Assembly (NCBI GenBank): GCA_937860195.1
Contig: CALMBN010000303.1
Coordinates: 1 to 12,509 of the forward strand
Origin: an uncultured Novosphingobium sp.
GTDB taxonomy: Bacteria > Pseudomonadota > Alphaproteobacteria > Sphingomonadales > Sphingomonadaceae
DNA length: 12,509 nucleotides
Reading direction: 5' to 3'
Part shown: positions 6,427-12,509 of the stretch, piece by piece
Layout: every line of letters starts with the position of its first letter
Position numbering within the stretch: the stretch's first letter is position 1
Position numbers and translations under genes: made by a program
Notes under the pieces: model-generated
Told to the model about the DNA's origin: nothing
What the model saw: the letters and a program-made list of their open reading frames with translations, nothing else
Database searches by the model: none

Positions 6427-7550
6427 TCGACGTCCTCCACTTCAACCTTCTCACCCGTAACCCGCTGCGCCAGTGCCGCCGCCATAAAGGGATCGAGCGC
6501 TCCATCGAGCACATCGGCGGGAGTCGGACTGGTATAGCCGGTGCGCAGGTCCTTCACCATCTGGTACGGCTGAAGCACATAAGAGCGGATCTGATGCCCC
6601 CAGCCAATATCGCTTTTGGCCGCATGTTCTGCGCTCGCAGCATCCTCACGCTTGCGCATTTCTTCCTCATAGAGCCGCGCCTTGAGCATGCCCATACAGA
6701 TTTCGCGGTTCTTGTGCTGGCTCCGATCAATCTGGCTTGCGACGATGATGCCGGATGGGACGTGAGTCATCCGCACCGCAGAATCGGTCGTATTGACGTG
6801 CTGCCCGCCCGCACCAGAAGCCCGGTAGGTATCGATCTTGAGATCGGCCGGATTGACTTCGATCGAAAAGTTGTCGTCGATCACGGGATAGACCCAGACC
6901 GAACTGAAACTGGTGTGGCGGCGCGCCGAGCTGTCATACGGACTGATCCGGACCAGACGATGAACCCCGCTTTCGGTCTTGGCATAGCCATAGGCGTTTT
7001 CGCCCTTGCACATGATCGTAGCGCTTTTGATTCCGGCCTGATCACCCGCCTGGTATTCGATCGTTTCGACCTTGAAGCCGCGCTTTTCGGCCCAGCGAGT
7101 GTACATCCGGAACAGCATTTCGGCCCAGTCCTGGCTTTCGGTTCCACCGGCCCCGGCATGGATTTCGATATAGGTATCATTGCCGTCGGCCTCACCGGCG
7201 AGAAGCGCATCAACCTTGTCGGCATCGGCCCGATCGGCCAATGCGCCAAGCGCTGCTACACCTTCGTCAACCGTCGCTTCGTCGCCTTCCAGTTCGCCAA
7301 GTTCGGCGAATTCGATCGCATCGGCCATCTGGTTTGAAATGTCTTTGACCGTGCCAACCGCAGCTTCAAGGCGGCGGCGTTCTTTCATGACCGCTTCGGC
7401 ATCCTTGGGATTGTCCCACAGCTTCGGGTCCTCGACCCGAGCATTAAGCTCGTCAAGACGCCGCAGCGCGCGATCCCAGTTGAGGAACTTGCGGACCAAG
7501 GCAAGCGCCGCCTCGATCCGTTCGATATGAGCCTGCCCTTCGGCACGCAT
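6423..7550 (-). CDS. prfB: Peptide chain release factor 2
   Basis: RF2 reads UGA and UAA stop codons in the ribosome and triggers peptide release. At 375 residues it is close to the E. coli length of 365. The stop-codon recognition motif is SPY (203-205), in place of the SPF of E. coli, within RISPYDSSARRHTSF. The catalytic GGQ is at 248-250 (SGAGGQHVN), preceded by the residues RAS. The gene is one continuous frame. At the point where E. coli has its UGA frameshift (GYLDYD), this protein reads through as FLNWD with no in-frame stop. A Shine-Dalgarno GGAGAG lies 6 bases before the ATG. Its own stop is UGA, an RF2-specific codon, and overlaps the TTG start of the next gene. The peroxiredoxin gene lies 84 bases upstream on the same strand. 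Confidence 0.97.
   Translation of the reverse strand: MRAEGQAHIERIEAALALVRKFLNWDRALRRLDELNARVEDPKLWDNPKDAEAVMKERRRLEAAVGTVKDISNQMADAIEFAELGELEGDEATVDEGVAALGALADRADADKVDALLAGEADGNDTYIEIHAGAGGTESQDWAEMLFRMYTRWAEKRGFKVETIEYQAGDQAGIKSATIMCKGENAYGYAKTESGVHRLVRISPYDSSARRHTSFSSVWVYPVIDDNFSIEVNPADLKIDTYRASGAGGQHVNTTDSAVRMTHVPSGIIVASQIDRSQHKNREICMGMLKARLYEEEMRKREDAASAEHAAKSDIGWGHQIRSYVLQPYQMVKDLRTGYTSPTPADVLDGALDPFMAAALAQRVTGEKVEVEDVD
6434..6438 (-). promoter_or_regulatory. Shine-Dalgarno deciding a TTG start
   Basis: On the minus strand GGAGG lies in the last codons of prfB, followed by a 7-base spacer (ACGTCGA) and then TTG at 6426. This near-perfect site, with no ATG nearby in frame, supports the TTG start of the lipoprotein methyltransferase gene and its coupling to prfB translation. 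Confidence 0.75.
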
Positions 7551-7573
7551 GGTAGTCTCTCCGAAAATGCAAA

Positions 7574-7611
7574 CGCGCGCCAGTCGCGCTTTCCGCTTCG
7601 CTTAGCGAAAG
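7574..7611 (-). other. Two hairpins between the peroxiredoxin gene and prfB
   Basis: Read on the minus strand, the first stem pairs 7605-7611 with 7589-7596 (7 bp, one bulged base). The second is GCGCG/CGCGC (7585-7589 with 7575-7579, 5-base loop), followed by GTTTGCATTTT. The stems share position 7589, so they may compete. The GC-rich stem and the T-rich stretch resemble a weak terminator or attenuator before prfB, but the T run is interrupted. prfB may therefore have its own promoter or be partly insulated. Confidence 0.3.
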
Positions 7612-7634
7612 GCCCCTGTTTGTAAAGCGCAGGC

Positions 7635-8180
7635 TTAGCGTTTTAGCGCGCGCACCGCTTGCAGGGTCAACCTGACGTGATCACGGTAATCCATGTTTGA
7701 ATGGACAAATTTGACCTTGCGGTCCTTGCCGATGACGTAAGACGTGCGGCTCGACATTCCGGTGTCGGTGCCGTCAGGCTTTTTCAGCGCGACATCATAG
7801 GATGACAACACTTGCGGGCTGGCGATCGCAACGGCAAATTTATCGCGGCAGGCCTCTTTCGAAAAACGCAGGAGCGAGGGCAGATCATCGGCTGACATAC
7901 CGATTACAGTCGCTCCGGCCTTGGCAAATTCGGCAGTGGCTTCGGCAAAGGCATGCGCCTCAAGCGTACACCCTTGAGTGAAGGCCTTGGGATAAAAATA
8001 GAGCACAACCGGCCCCTTCTTGAGCGCCTGCTCAAGATTGAAAGTAAACGGCTTGCCGGCCATCGCGCCTTGCGAAACGATATTCGGCGCGCGCACACCT
8101 TGCGGCAGCACGGCTGGAGCAGCCGCGGGGAGCGAAAGGGTTGCGAGCGATGCCAGGATGGCCAGGTTGATACGCTTCAT
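7635..8180 (-). CDS. Exported peroxiredoxin (AhpC/TSA-like)
   Basis: This 181-residue thioredoxin-fold peroxidase is predicted to reduce peroxides outside the cytoplasm. Residues 1-23 form a Sec signal peptide (MKRINLAILASLATLSLPAAAPA). The active-site segment YPKAFTQGCTLEAHAF (62-77) has Pro64, Thr68 and the peroxidatic Cys71. The conserved Arg is probably Arg145 in SSRTSYVI. In BCP-type proteins a resolving Cys often lies five residues after the peroxidatic one; here that place is His76, and the only other cysteine is Cys111 in KEACRDKF. I chose the ATG at 8180. An upstream start at 8339 would add 53 residues overlapping the mrcA end and bury the signal peptide. GGGAG lies about 12 bases upstream. 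The gap to the mrcA stop is 46 bases, so co-transcription is likely. Confidence 0.87.
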   Translation of the reverse strand: MKRINLAILASLATLSLPAAAPAVLPQGVRAPNIVSQGAMAGKPFTFNLEQALKKGPVVLYFYPKAFTQGCTLEAHAFAEATAEFAKAGATVIGMSADDLPSLLRFSKEACRDKFAVAIASPQVLSSYDVALKKPDGTDTGMSSRTSYVIGKDRKVKFVHSNMDYRDHVRLTLQAVRALKR

Positions 8181-8226
8181 CGGCTTATGCTGCTCCCAAT
8201 CCAAAGTTCTGTCCAGTCCGCCTGCC

Positions 8227-10872
8227 CTATTGGACACCCGCTCCGCCTTCCGGCGCAATTCCCGGCACAAGCTTTGGCTCTGACAATTCGCCCGGATCGC
8301 TCGATTGCGCAGGTGGAGCACCACTCCCGCGCGAGGCACCTTTCCGGATTGCGTTGATCAAAGCATCGCGTTGCGCAGTCAATTCAGTGCTGCTGGGGCC
8401 AGTTCGGGCTTCGCTTTCGGCTTTGAAGGCCTCCCAGATGATCGGGCTCTTCGGGTCAGTGCCGGGCATGCCATCAAGCACGCGCTTGCCACTGACCCGG
8501 TCAACCCGAACCATGTAGACACCTTTGGGTGCCACAAAAGGCCGATCACTCCAGCGTGGCTTGGTCGCCTGAACCATCTGCTTGAAAATCGGGGCGGCGA
8601 TGGTCCCGCCCTGGGCATACCCCCCCAACGAGCGCGGCTGATCGTAGCCGAGATAGACACCGCCAACGATTTCCTGATTGCCGCCGATAAACCAGACGTT
8701 CGTGGGCCCGCTGGTGGTGCCAGTCTTGCCGAACAACGGCACTCCCAGATCGCTGAGCGTCACTGCCGTCCCGCGCGTCACAACACCCTCGAGCATGTGG
8801 GTAACCTGATAGGCCGTGCGCGGGTCGATCACTTCCTTGCCGCGCGGTGCCAGCCGGGGCATCGGCTTGCCATCCCATTCAGCCAGGCTGCACTTGTCGC
8901 AGCGGCGGTTATCAGATTTCCAGATCACCTTGCCATTGCGGTCCTGGACGTAGTCAATCATCGACGGTGGATACTGCACTCCGTTGTTGGCCAAAGCGGC
9001 AAAGCCGTTGACCATCTTGAGTACGGTGGTTTCGCCAGCCCCCAGTGCAAAAGCCAGATAAGGCGGATATTTGCCAATTCCGACCCGATCGATCGTTTTG
9101 ACCACGTTATCCATGCCGGTGTCGTTTGCGATCCGCACAGTCATCAGATTGCGCGACTGTTCGAGTCCCCAGCGCATCGTATGGGTCCCGCCGCCGCCGC
9201 CGCCGCCGAAGTTCTGAAAGCACTTCTGACCCAACTTTGAGCCCTGATAGACACAAAACCTGCCATCAACGACCTCACTCGACGGGCTCATCCCGAAATC
9301 CAAGCCGGTGCCATAGACGAAAGGCTTGATCGTCGAGCCAGGCTGGCGCTGGGCCTGCGTGGCCCGGTTGAAGCTGCCAAGTCCGGCATCAAACCCGCCC
9401 TGCATCGCCAGCACCCGGCCCGAACTGGCCTGTTGCAGCAACATTCCGCCAGTGATTTCCGGGACTACCCGCAAAGCCCATCCAGTCCCGACCGGCGCGA
9501 CGACAATCAGATGTCCCTTGCGCAAGGCATCCGGCACGCCGATCAATGGCGTGGTCTTGCCATCGGCAAAGCCGATCGTTGCCTGCGGCCCGCTGCGTTC
9601 GATTACCAGTGCGATCCGCCAGTCCTGATAATTTACCGACTTGCCCGCCGCGACCAGCTGGCTTTGCCATTTGTCATCATCGACCTCGATCAGCTCCAGC
9701 GGCTTTTCATAAGCACGCGCGCCGCCATAGCGGAGCAATCCGGCGCGCAGCGAATCTTGTGTGGCCTTCTGAAGTTCCGGATCAAGCGAAGTCCGCACCC
9801 ACAGCCCTCCATCGTAGACGCTGTTGGGACCGGCCTCAGCATTTTCGCCATACTGCTCGATCAGCAGGCGGCGAACTTCTTCGGCGAAATAGCCTGAAGA
9901 TGGATCATAGTTTGCAGCGCGGCGCGGAATAATGCCGAGCGGCTGGGCCTTGGCCTGTTCGGCTTCGGCCGCAGTAACAGCATCGTTCCTGACCATCTGG
10001 TCCAGTACCCAGTTGCGCCGTTCCAGCGCCCGCTCAGCATACTTCTCGCGCCCGTAAATTTCGGGACCACGCGGCAATGCGGCCAGAAAAGCGCTTTCGG
10101 CCAGCGTCAGCTCGCCAACGCTCTTGCCAAAATAGGCCTGCGCAGCAGCTTCGACCCCGAAGGATTGCCGACCGAGCGGAATTTCGTTGAGGTAGAGTTC
10201 AAGGATCTGTTCCTTTTCAAGCACCCCCTCGATCCGCCGCGCCAGCACCATTTCCTTGAGCTTGCGGGTGACCGAGTATTCATTGCCGATCAGGATGTTC
10301 TTCGCGACCTGCTGGGTAATCGTCGAGCCCCCCTTGGCCCGCTCGTCCGAACCTACCTTTGATGCATAGTCCACCACAGCTCCGATAAGACCAGTGTAAT
10401 CGACCCCACCATGCGACCAGAACGTCTTGTCCTCGGCAGAAAGGTAGGCGTTGACGAGCTGTTTGGGGAAATCAACGAAACGCAGCTGGACCCGGCGTTC
10501 GCGGGCATAGGAATAAACGATTTCGCCGTTTACCCCTCGCACCATCGAAGGCAGGCGCGGTTGGTAGGTCAGCAAACGGTCGGCCGAAGGCAGGTTCCAG
10601 GTTACCGCCAGATAGAGCAAGGTCATCACCAGCAGGCCCGAGCCCAGCACATAGTTGCCGATCCGGAATCGCTTGCTTTCGCCCCAATTACGCGTGTGCC
10701 ATTGGCCAAAGCGGCTGTCGTTGAGCTGGCCTCGCACGCCGCCGAACCACCCGGTCAAACCCTTTCGCAAGCCAGCCAAACCAGCAAACCACTCGCGAAG
10801 TCGCGACAATAAACCGCCAGCCTCGCGGCGGATGCGCAGGTGGACAGATTCGGGATCGTTTTGGTCAGCCAT
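8227..10872 (-). CDS. mrcA: Bifunctional penicillin-binding protein 1A (class A PBP)
   Basis: This 881-residue enzyme polymerises lipid II and cross-links peptidoglycan from the outer face of the inner membrane. A cytoplasmic N-terminus of about 72 residues precedes one membrane helix (about 73-92). The GT51 glycosyltransferase domain shows SAEDKTFWSHGG with catalytic Glu147, GGSTITQQVAKN (181-192) and RKLKEMVLARRIE (203-215). The transpeptidase domain has the SxxK nucleophile Ser513 (PGSTIKPF), SRN at 573-575, and KTGTTSGPTN at 716-725. A run of seven glycines (556-562), encoded by a perfect GGC repeat, sits just before the SRN motif. Four cysteines (540, 551, 658, 661) lie in the periplasmic part. 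The tail after about 825 is Ser/Gly/Pro-rich. It is 47 bases downstream of the amidase gene and 46 upstream of the peroxiredoxin gene, on the same strand. Confidence 0.97.
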   Translation of the reverse strand: MADQNDPESVHLRIRREAGGLLSRLREWFAGLAGLRKGLTGWFGGVRGQLNDSRFGQWHTRNWGESKRFRIGNYVLGSGLLVMTLLYLAVTWNLPSADRLLTYQPRLPSMVRGVNGEIVYSYARERRVQLRFVDFPKQLVNAYLSAEDKTFWSHGGVDYTGLIGAVVDYASKVGSDERAKGGSTITQQVAKNILIGNEYSVTRKLKEMVLARRIEGVLEKEQILELYLNEIPLGRQSFGVEAAAQAYFGKSVGELTLAESAFLAALPRGPEIYGREKYAERALERRNWVLDQMVRNDAVTAAEAEQAKAQPLGIIPRRAANYDPSSGYFAEEVRRLLIEQYGENAEAGPNSVYDGGLWVRTSLDPELQKATQDSLRAGLLRYGGARAYEKPLELIEVDDDKWQSQLVAAGKSVNYQDWRIALVIERSGPQATIGFADGKTTPLIGVPDALRKGHLIVVAPVGTGWALRVVPEITGGMLLQQASSGRVLAMQGGFDAGLGSFNRATQAQRQPGSTIKPFVYGTGLDFGMSPSSEVVDGRFCVYQGSKLGQKCFQNFGGGGGGGTHTMRWGLEQSRNLMTVRIANDTGMDNVVKTIDRVGIGKYPPYLAFALGAGETTVLKMVNGFAALANNGVQYPPSMIDYVQDRNGKVIWKSDNRRCDKCSLAEWDGKPMPRLAPRGKEVIDPRTAYQVTHMLEGVVTRGTAVTLSDLGVPLFGKTGTTSGPTNVWFIGGNQEIVGGVYLGYDQPRSLGGYAQGGTIAAPIFKQMVQATKPRWSDRPFVAPKGVYMVRVDRVSGKRVLDGMPGTDPKSPIIWEAFKAESEARTGPSSTELTAQRDALINAIRKGASRGSGAPPAQSSDPGELSEPKLVPGIAPEGGAGVQ
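9188..9208. repeat. Trinucleotide microsatellite (CCG)7 in mrcA
   Basis: Seven perfect CCG units on the plus strand encode seven consecutive glycines (residues 556-562) of PBP1A. Unit-number changes would keep the frame and only alter loop length near the SxN active-site motif. Confidence 0.9.
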
Positions 10873-10919
10873 GCAGGCTTCGCCTTAGCATGCTGATCTG
10901 ACCGATTGCCAGATACATC

Positions 10920-11786
10920 CTAGGCACCATTGCGGGCAAAAAAGACCCGGATGGCAGCGGCGACAGACTGGGCAAAGGCGTTTCGCCCAGTCGCCGACGA
11001 AAGGCGCGCCAGATCAAGCGGATTGTTGATGTAACCGCTTTCAAACAGCACTGAAGGCACATCTGGCGATTTGAGCACCGCAAATGCAGCAGATTGGGCG
11101 GCAGATTCCTTGAACGGCATATTGCCACGACCCTCACGCAGAATCAGCTGAGCAAAGCTTTGCGACCTTCCGAGCGCTTCGCGCTGCGACAGATCGACCA
11201 GAATGGCGCTGACATCGCCGCTTTGCTGATCGACCTTTACCCCGTTGATGCTGTCAGCCGAATTCTCTCGCGCAGCCATTTTTTCAGCCACTTCGCTGCT
11301 ACCCCTGTCGGACAAGGTATAGACGGTCGCGCCAAATGCTTCAGTGCTACCTTCGGTGCTGTCCGCGTGGATCGATATGAACAAGTCGGCTCCAAGCTGC
11401 CGCGCCATGGCAGGACGCTCTCCTAAAAACAGATATCGATCATCATCGCGGGTCAAGGCCACGCGAATGCCGCCCTTGCGGAGCAGTTCGTCCCGAAGCG
11501 CGATAGCCATGGCCAGGGTCAGCTGCTTTTCCTTGACCTGCCCGGTGCCCGCCCCCGGATCTTTCCCGCCGTGCCCGGCATCAATCACGACCAACGGGCG
11601 AGAGGTATCAATCGGACCTTCGATTTTGGGGAGCGCCGCAATCGTTCCTGCATCGGGCAAAGTCACCTCGATCACATAGCCATAGCCCCGCCCGGTTCCG
11701 CCATAGGCCTGGTCCGCAAGGACCATCACTGCAAAGATACCCAAAGGCACAAGAAAGACAGCTAGCAGGATCATCAAGCGACGCAT
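10920..11786 (-). CDS. N-acetylmuramoyl-L-alanine amidase (Amidase_3)
   Basis: This 288-residue zinc amidase cleaves the bond between MurNAc and the stem peptide during cell-wall remodelling and daughter-cell separation. Residues 1-25 are a hydrophobic signal or anchor (MRRLMILLAVFLVPLG), sending it to the periplasm. The catalytic domain, about 63-285, shows zinc ligands His72 (IDAGHGGKDPG), Glu86 (VKEKQLT) and His140 (FISIHADS), plus the catalytic Glu249 (VLFESGYINN). Unlike E. coli AmiC there is no AMIN septal-targeting domain, only about 35 residues between the signal and the catalytic domain. The insert at about 165-215 corresponds to the regulatory helix region of this family. No Shine-Dalgarno is evident before the ATG. 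It heads the minus-strand run, 47 bases before mrcA, and diverges from rne. Confidence 0.94.
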   Translation of the reverse strand: MRRLMILLAVFLVPLGIFAVMVLADQAYGGTGRGYGYVIEVTLPDAGTIAALPKIEGPIDTSRPLVVIDAGHGGKDPGAGTGQVKEKQLTLAMAIALRDELLRKGGIRVALTRDDDRYLFLGERPAMARQLGADLFISIHADSTEGSTEAFGATVYTLSDRGSSEVAEKMAARENSADSINGVKVDQQSGDVSAILVDLSQREALGRSQSFAQLILREGRGNMPFKESAAQSAAFAVLKSPDVPSVLFESGYINNPLDLARLSSATGRNAFAQSVAAAIRVFFARNGA

Positions 11787-11972
11787 TGGCCGCAGCCATA
11801 GTCAGCCACCGCGCCGGGTGCAATCGCCTTGCCGCAACCGTTTGGCGATGCTAGGAACCCGCTTCCAGTTCCAACGCGGCGCGCTGCGCCATCGGTTCTG
11901 GACCAAGCGCCCGGTCGATTTAGCCGGGTCAAACAGGTTGATGCCGTAATGAGAATCCCTATGCCGTCCAGT

Positions 11973-12000
11973 TTGCCAACAGCCCCTTCGGCCGTGGCAA
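11973..12000 (+). other. Inverted repeat in the rne leader region
   Basis: TTGCCA (11973-11978) pairs with TGGCAA (11995-12000). Inside it GCC (11982-11984) can pair with GGC (11990-11992) around a CCTTC loop. This gives a two-part stem about 220 bases before the rne start. It may be a leader RNA element or an operator; function is unknown. Confidence 0.35.
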
Positions 12001-12158
12001 TTCGGATGGCTGGCCAAGTGCGCGCTCAATCGCCGCACGATCTTGTTTCAGCAGATGCACACATCGCCGCCGGAGCCACTTCTGGTACCGGCTTCACCGA
12101 TACTGCCGCACCAGCATCCCGGGCCACACCGGATCGGCGCAGGCAGCCAGCAAACAGC

Positions 12159-12207
12159 CGCGCCAGCCACCGGATCGCCCCTTTGGGGCCGGTCCCGGAC
12201 TGGCGCG
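12159..12207 (+). promoter_or_regulatory. Compound hairpin directly before the rne ribosome site
   Basis: A perfect 8-bp outer stem (CGCGCCAG at 12159-12166 with CTGGCGCG at 12200-12207) encloses CCGG/CCGG (12170-12173 with 12195-12198) and a terminal GCCCC-TTT-GGGGC stem (12177-12189). It ends 3 bases before GGAG (12211-12214). No T tract follows, so it is not an intrinsic terminator. E. coli RNase E autoregulates through a leader hairpin; a similar role here is inference. Confidence 0.5.
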
Positions 12208-12222
12208 CACGGAGAATTTATA

Positions 12223-12509
12223 ATGACAATGCGCATGCTGATCGATGCGCGCCACCCGGAAGAAACCCGGGTGGCGGTGCTAAAAGGCAACCGGATTGAG
12301 GAATTCGACTTTGAATCTGCCGAACACAAGCAGATCAAGGGAAACATCTATCTCGCCAAGGTAACCCGGGTCGAACCGTCGCTGCAGGCGGCGTTCGTCG
12401 ACTACGGCGGAAACCGCCACGGCTTCCTCGCCTTCAACGAGATCCACCCCGACTACTACCGGATCCCGATGGCCGATCGGGAAGCGCTCCAGGCCGAGCT
12501 CGAGGCGCA
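12223..12509 (+). CDS. rne: Ribonuclease E/G, N-terminal part, cut by the window edge
   Basis: The first 95 codons of the essential endoribonuclease that starts mRNA decay and processes rRNA and tRNA precursors. The frame reads MTMRMLIDARHPEE, then VAVLKGNRIEEFDFE, then GNIYLAKVTRVEPSLQAAFV and DYGGNRHGFLAF. This is the characteristic N-terminal RNase-H-like segment leading into the S1 domain of the Rne/Rng family. Only the start is visible, so RNase E and RNase G cannot be fully separated. The alphaproteobacterial context beside amidase and PBP1A favours RNase E. The ATG at 12223 is chosen because GGAG (12211-12214) lies 8 bases before it; ATGs at 12229 and 12235 are alternatives. Stable hairpins lie on both sides of the start. 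Confidence 0.94.
   Translation, partial: MTMRMLIDARHPEETRVAVLKGNRIEEFDFESAEHKQIKGNIYLAKVTRVEPSLQAAFVDYGGNRHGFLAFNEIHPDYYRIPMADREALQAELEA
12231..12276 (+). promoter_or_regulatory. Tandem hairpins inside the first codons of rne
   Basis: GCGCAT (12231-12236) pairs with ATGCGC (12245-12250), 8-base loop. Next to it is a perfect 10-bp stem, CGCCACCCGG (12250-12259) with CCGGGTGGCG (12267-12276), with a 7-base purine-rich loop AAGAAAC. They start 8 bases after the rne ATG. With the hairpin at 12159-12207 they bracket an AU-rich stretch holding the ribosome site and start codon, which could affect translation or RNase E self-cleavage (inference). Confidence 0.5.

Larger units (their letters stand above)
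11787..12222. other. 436-base divergent intergenic region between amidase gene and rne
   Basis: No convincing gene lies here; open frames in it lack ribosome sites and coding character. It should hold promoters for the minus-strand amidase-mrcA run and for rne, plus the rne leader. A weak plus-strand promoter guess is TTGATG (11938-11943), 16 bases, TATGCC (11960-11965). Structures seen are ATCGCC/GGCGAT (11823-11828 with 11844-11849), TTGCCA/TGGCAA (11973-12000), a direct repeat CACCGGATCG at 12127-12136 and 12168-12177, and a compound hairpin at 12159-12207. One GANTC (CcrM-type) site is at 11953-11957. Confidence 0.7.

Noticed and set aside
6360..7337. Plus-strand open frame of 325 codons
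   Set aside because: It is antisense to prfB, which is certain from GGQ and SPY. No motif is seen in the antisense product.
8181..8339. N-terminal extension of the peroxiredoxin to 8339
   Set aside because: It would overlap the mrcA end by more than 110 bases and place 53 residues before a good signal peptide. The ATG at 8180 is better.
11873..11899. Possible EcfG-type promoter on the minus strand upstream of the amidase gene (AGAAC-N18-CGTT)
   Set aside because: The first box has a mismatch to GGAAC and the spacer is longer than the usual 16-17. A chance match is likely.
11829..12299. Plus-strand open frame across the rne start region
   Set aside because: It begins with TTG without a ribosome site and overlaps the well-supported rne start in another frame. 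Its product is low-complexity without a recognised domain.
1..12509. Mobile elements, CRISPR arrays, tRNA/rRNA genes, defence systems
   Set aside because: No terminal inverted repeats with transposase, no regularly spaced repeats, no cloverleaf or rRNA sequence, and no nuclease, helicase or toxin-like genes of defence type were seen. The window is mainly housekeeping.

Overview
The window is a high-GC (about 60%), gene-dense stretch of bacterial chromosome. It looks alphaproteobacterial, most likely Sphingomonadales. The grounds are the divergent pair of RNase E/G and an N-acetylmuramoyl-L-alanine amidase followed by PBP1A and release factor 2, the alphaproteobacterial-style SPY motif in RF2, and the general protein style. 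Species-level placement is not possible from the sequence alone. I see no mobile element, CRISPR array, prophage gene, tRNA or rRNA, and base composition looks even throughout.

Layout. Positions 1-851 (+) hold the 3' part of an acetyl-CoA acetyltransferase. A small exported, highly charged protein of unknown function follows at 995-1249 (+). It converges on a secreted SH3-domain protein (1273-1746, -), which diverges from a D-2-hydroxyacid dehydrogenase (1825-2844, +). An Amt-type ammonium transporter lies at 2962-4272 (+) and converges, 13 bases apart, on a six-gene run on the minus strand.

Minus-strand run, in transcription order: amidase (11786-10920), PBP1A (10872-8227), exported peroxiredoxin (8180-7635), RF2 (7550-6423), a lipoprotein with a methyltransferase fold (6426-5692), and a nitronate-monooxygenase-like flavoprotein with a Cys-rich C-terminal extension (5692-4286). 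Gaps are 47, 46 and 84 bases, then two overlaps (TTG/TGA and TAATG). This suggests an operon or sub-operons joining peptidoglycan work, a redox enzyme, translation termination and two poorly understood enzymes.

A 436-base non-coding region (11787-12222) separates the amidase from the start of an RNase E/G gene that runs off the right edge. The two halves of this system face opposite ways from one control region. The region holds several inverted repeats. One is a compound hairpin ending 3 bases before the rne Shine-Dalgarno. A perfect 10-bp hairpin lies just inside the coding sequence, so the AU-rich start region sits between stable stems. This is the most suggestive unexplained structure in the window and could be an autoregulatory RNA.

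Most of the window is ordinary housekeeping. The points worth a second look are the rne leader, the lipoprotein methyltransferase/flavoprotein pair, the TTG start overlapping the RF2 stop, and the small charged exported protein.
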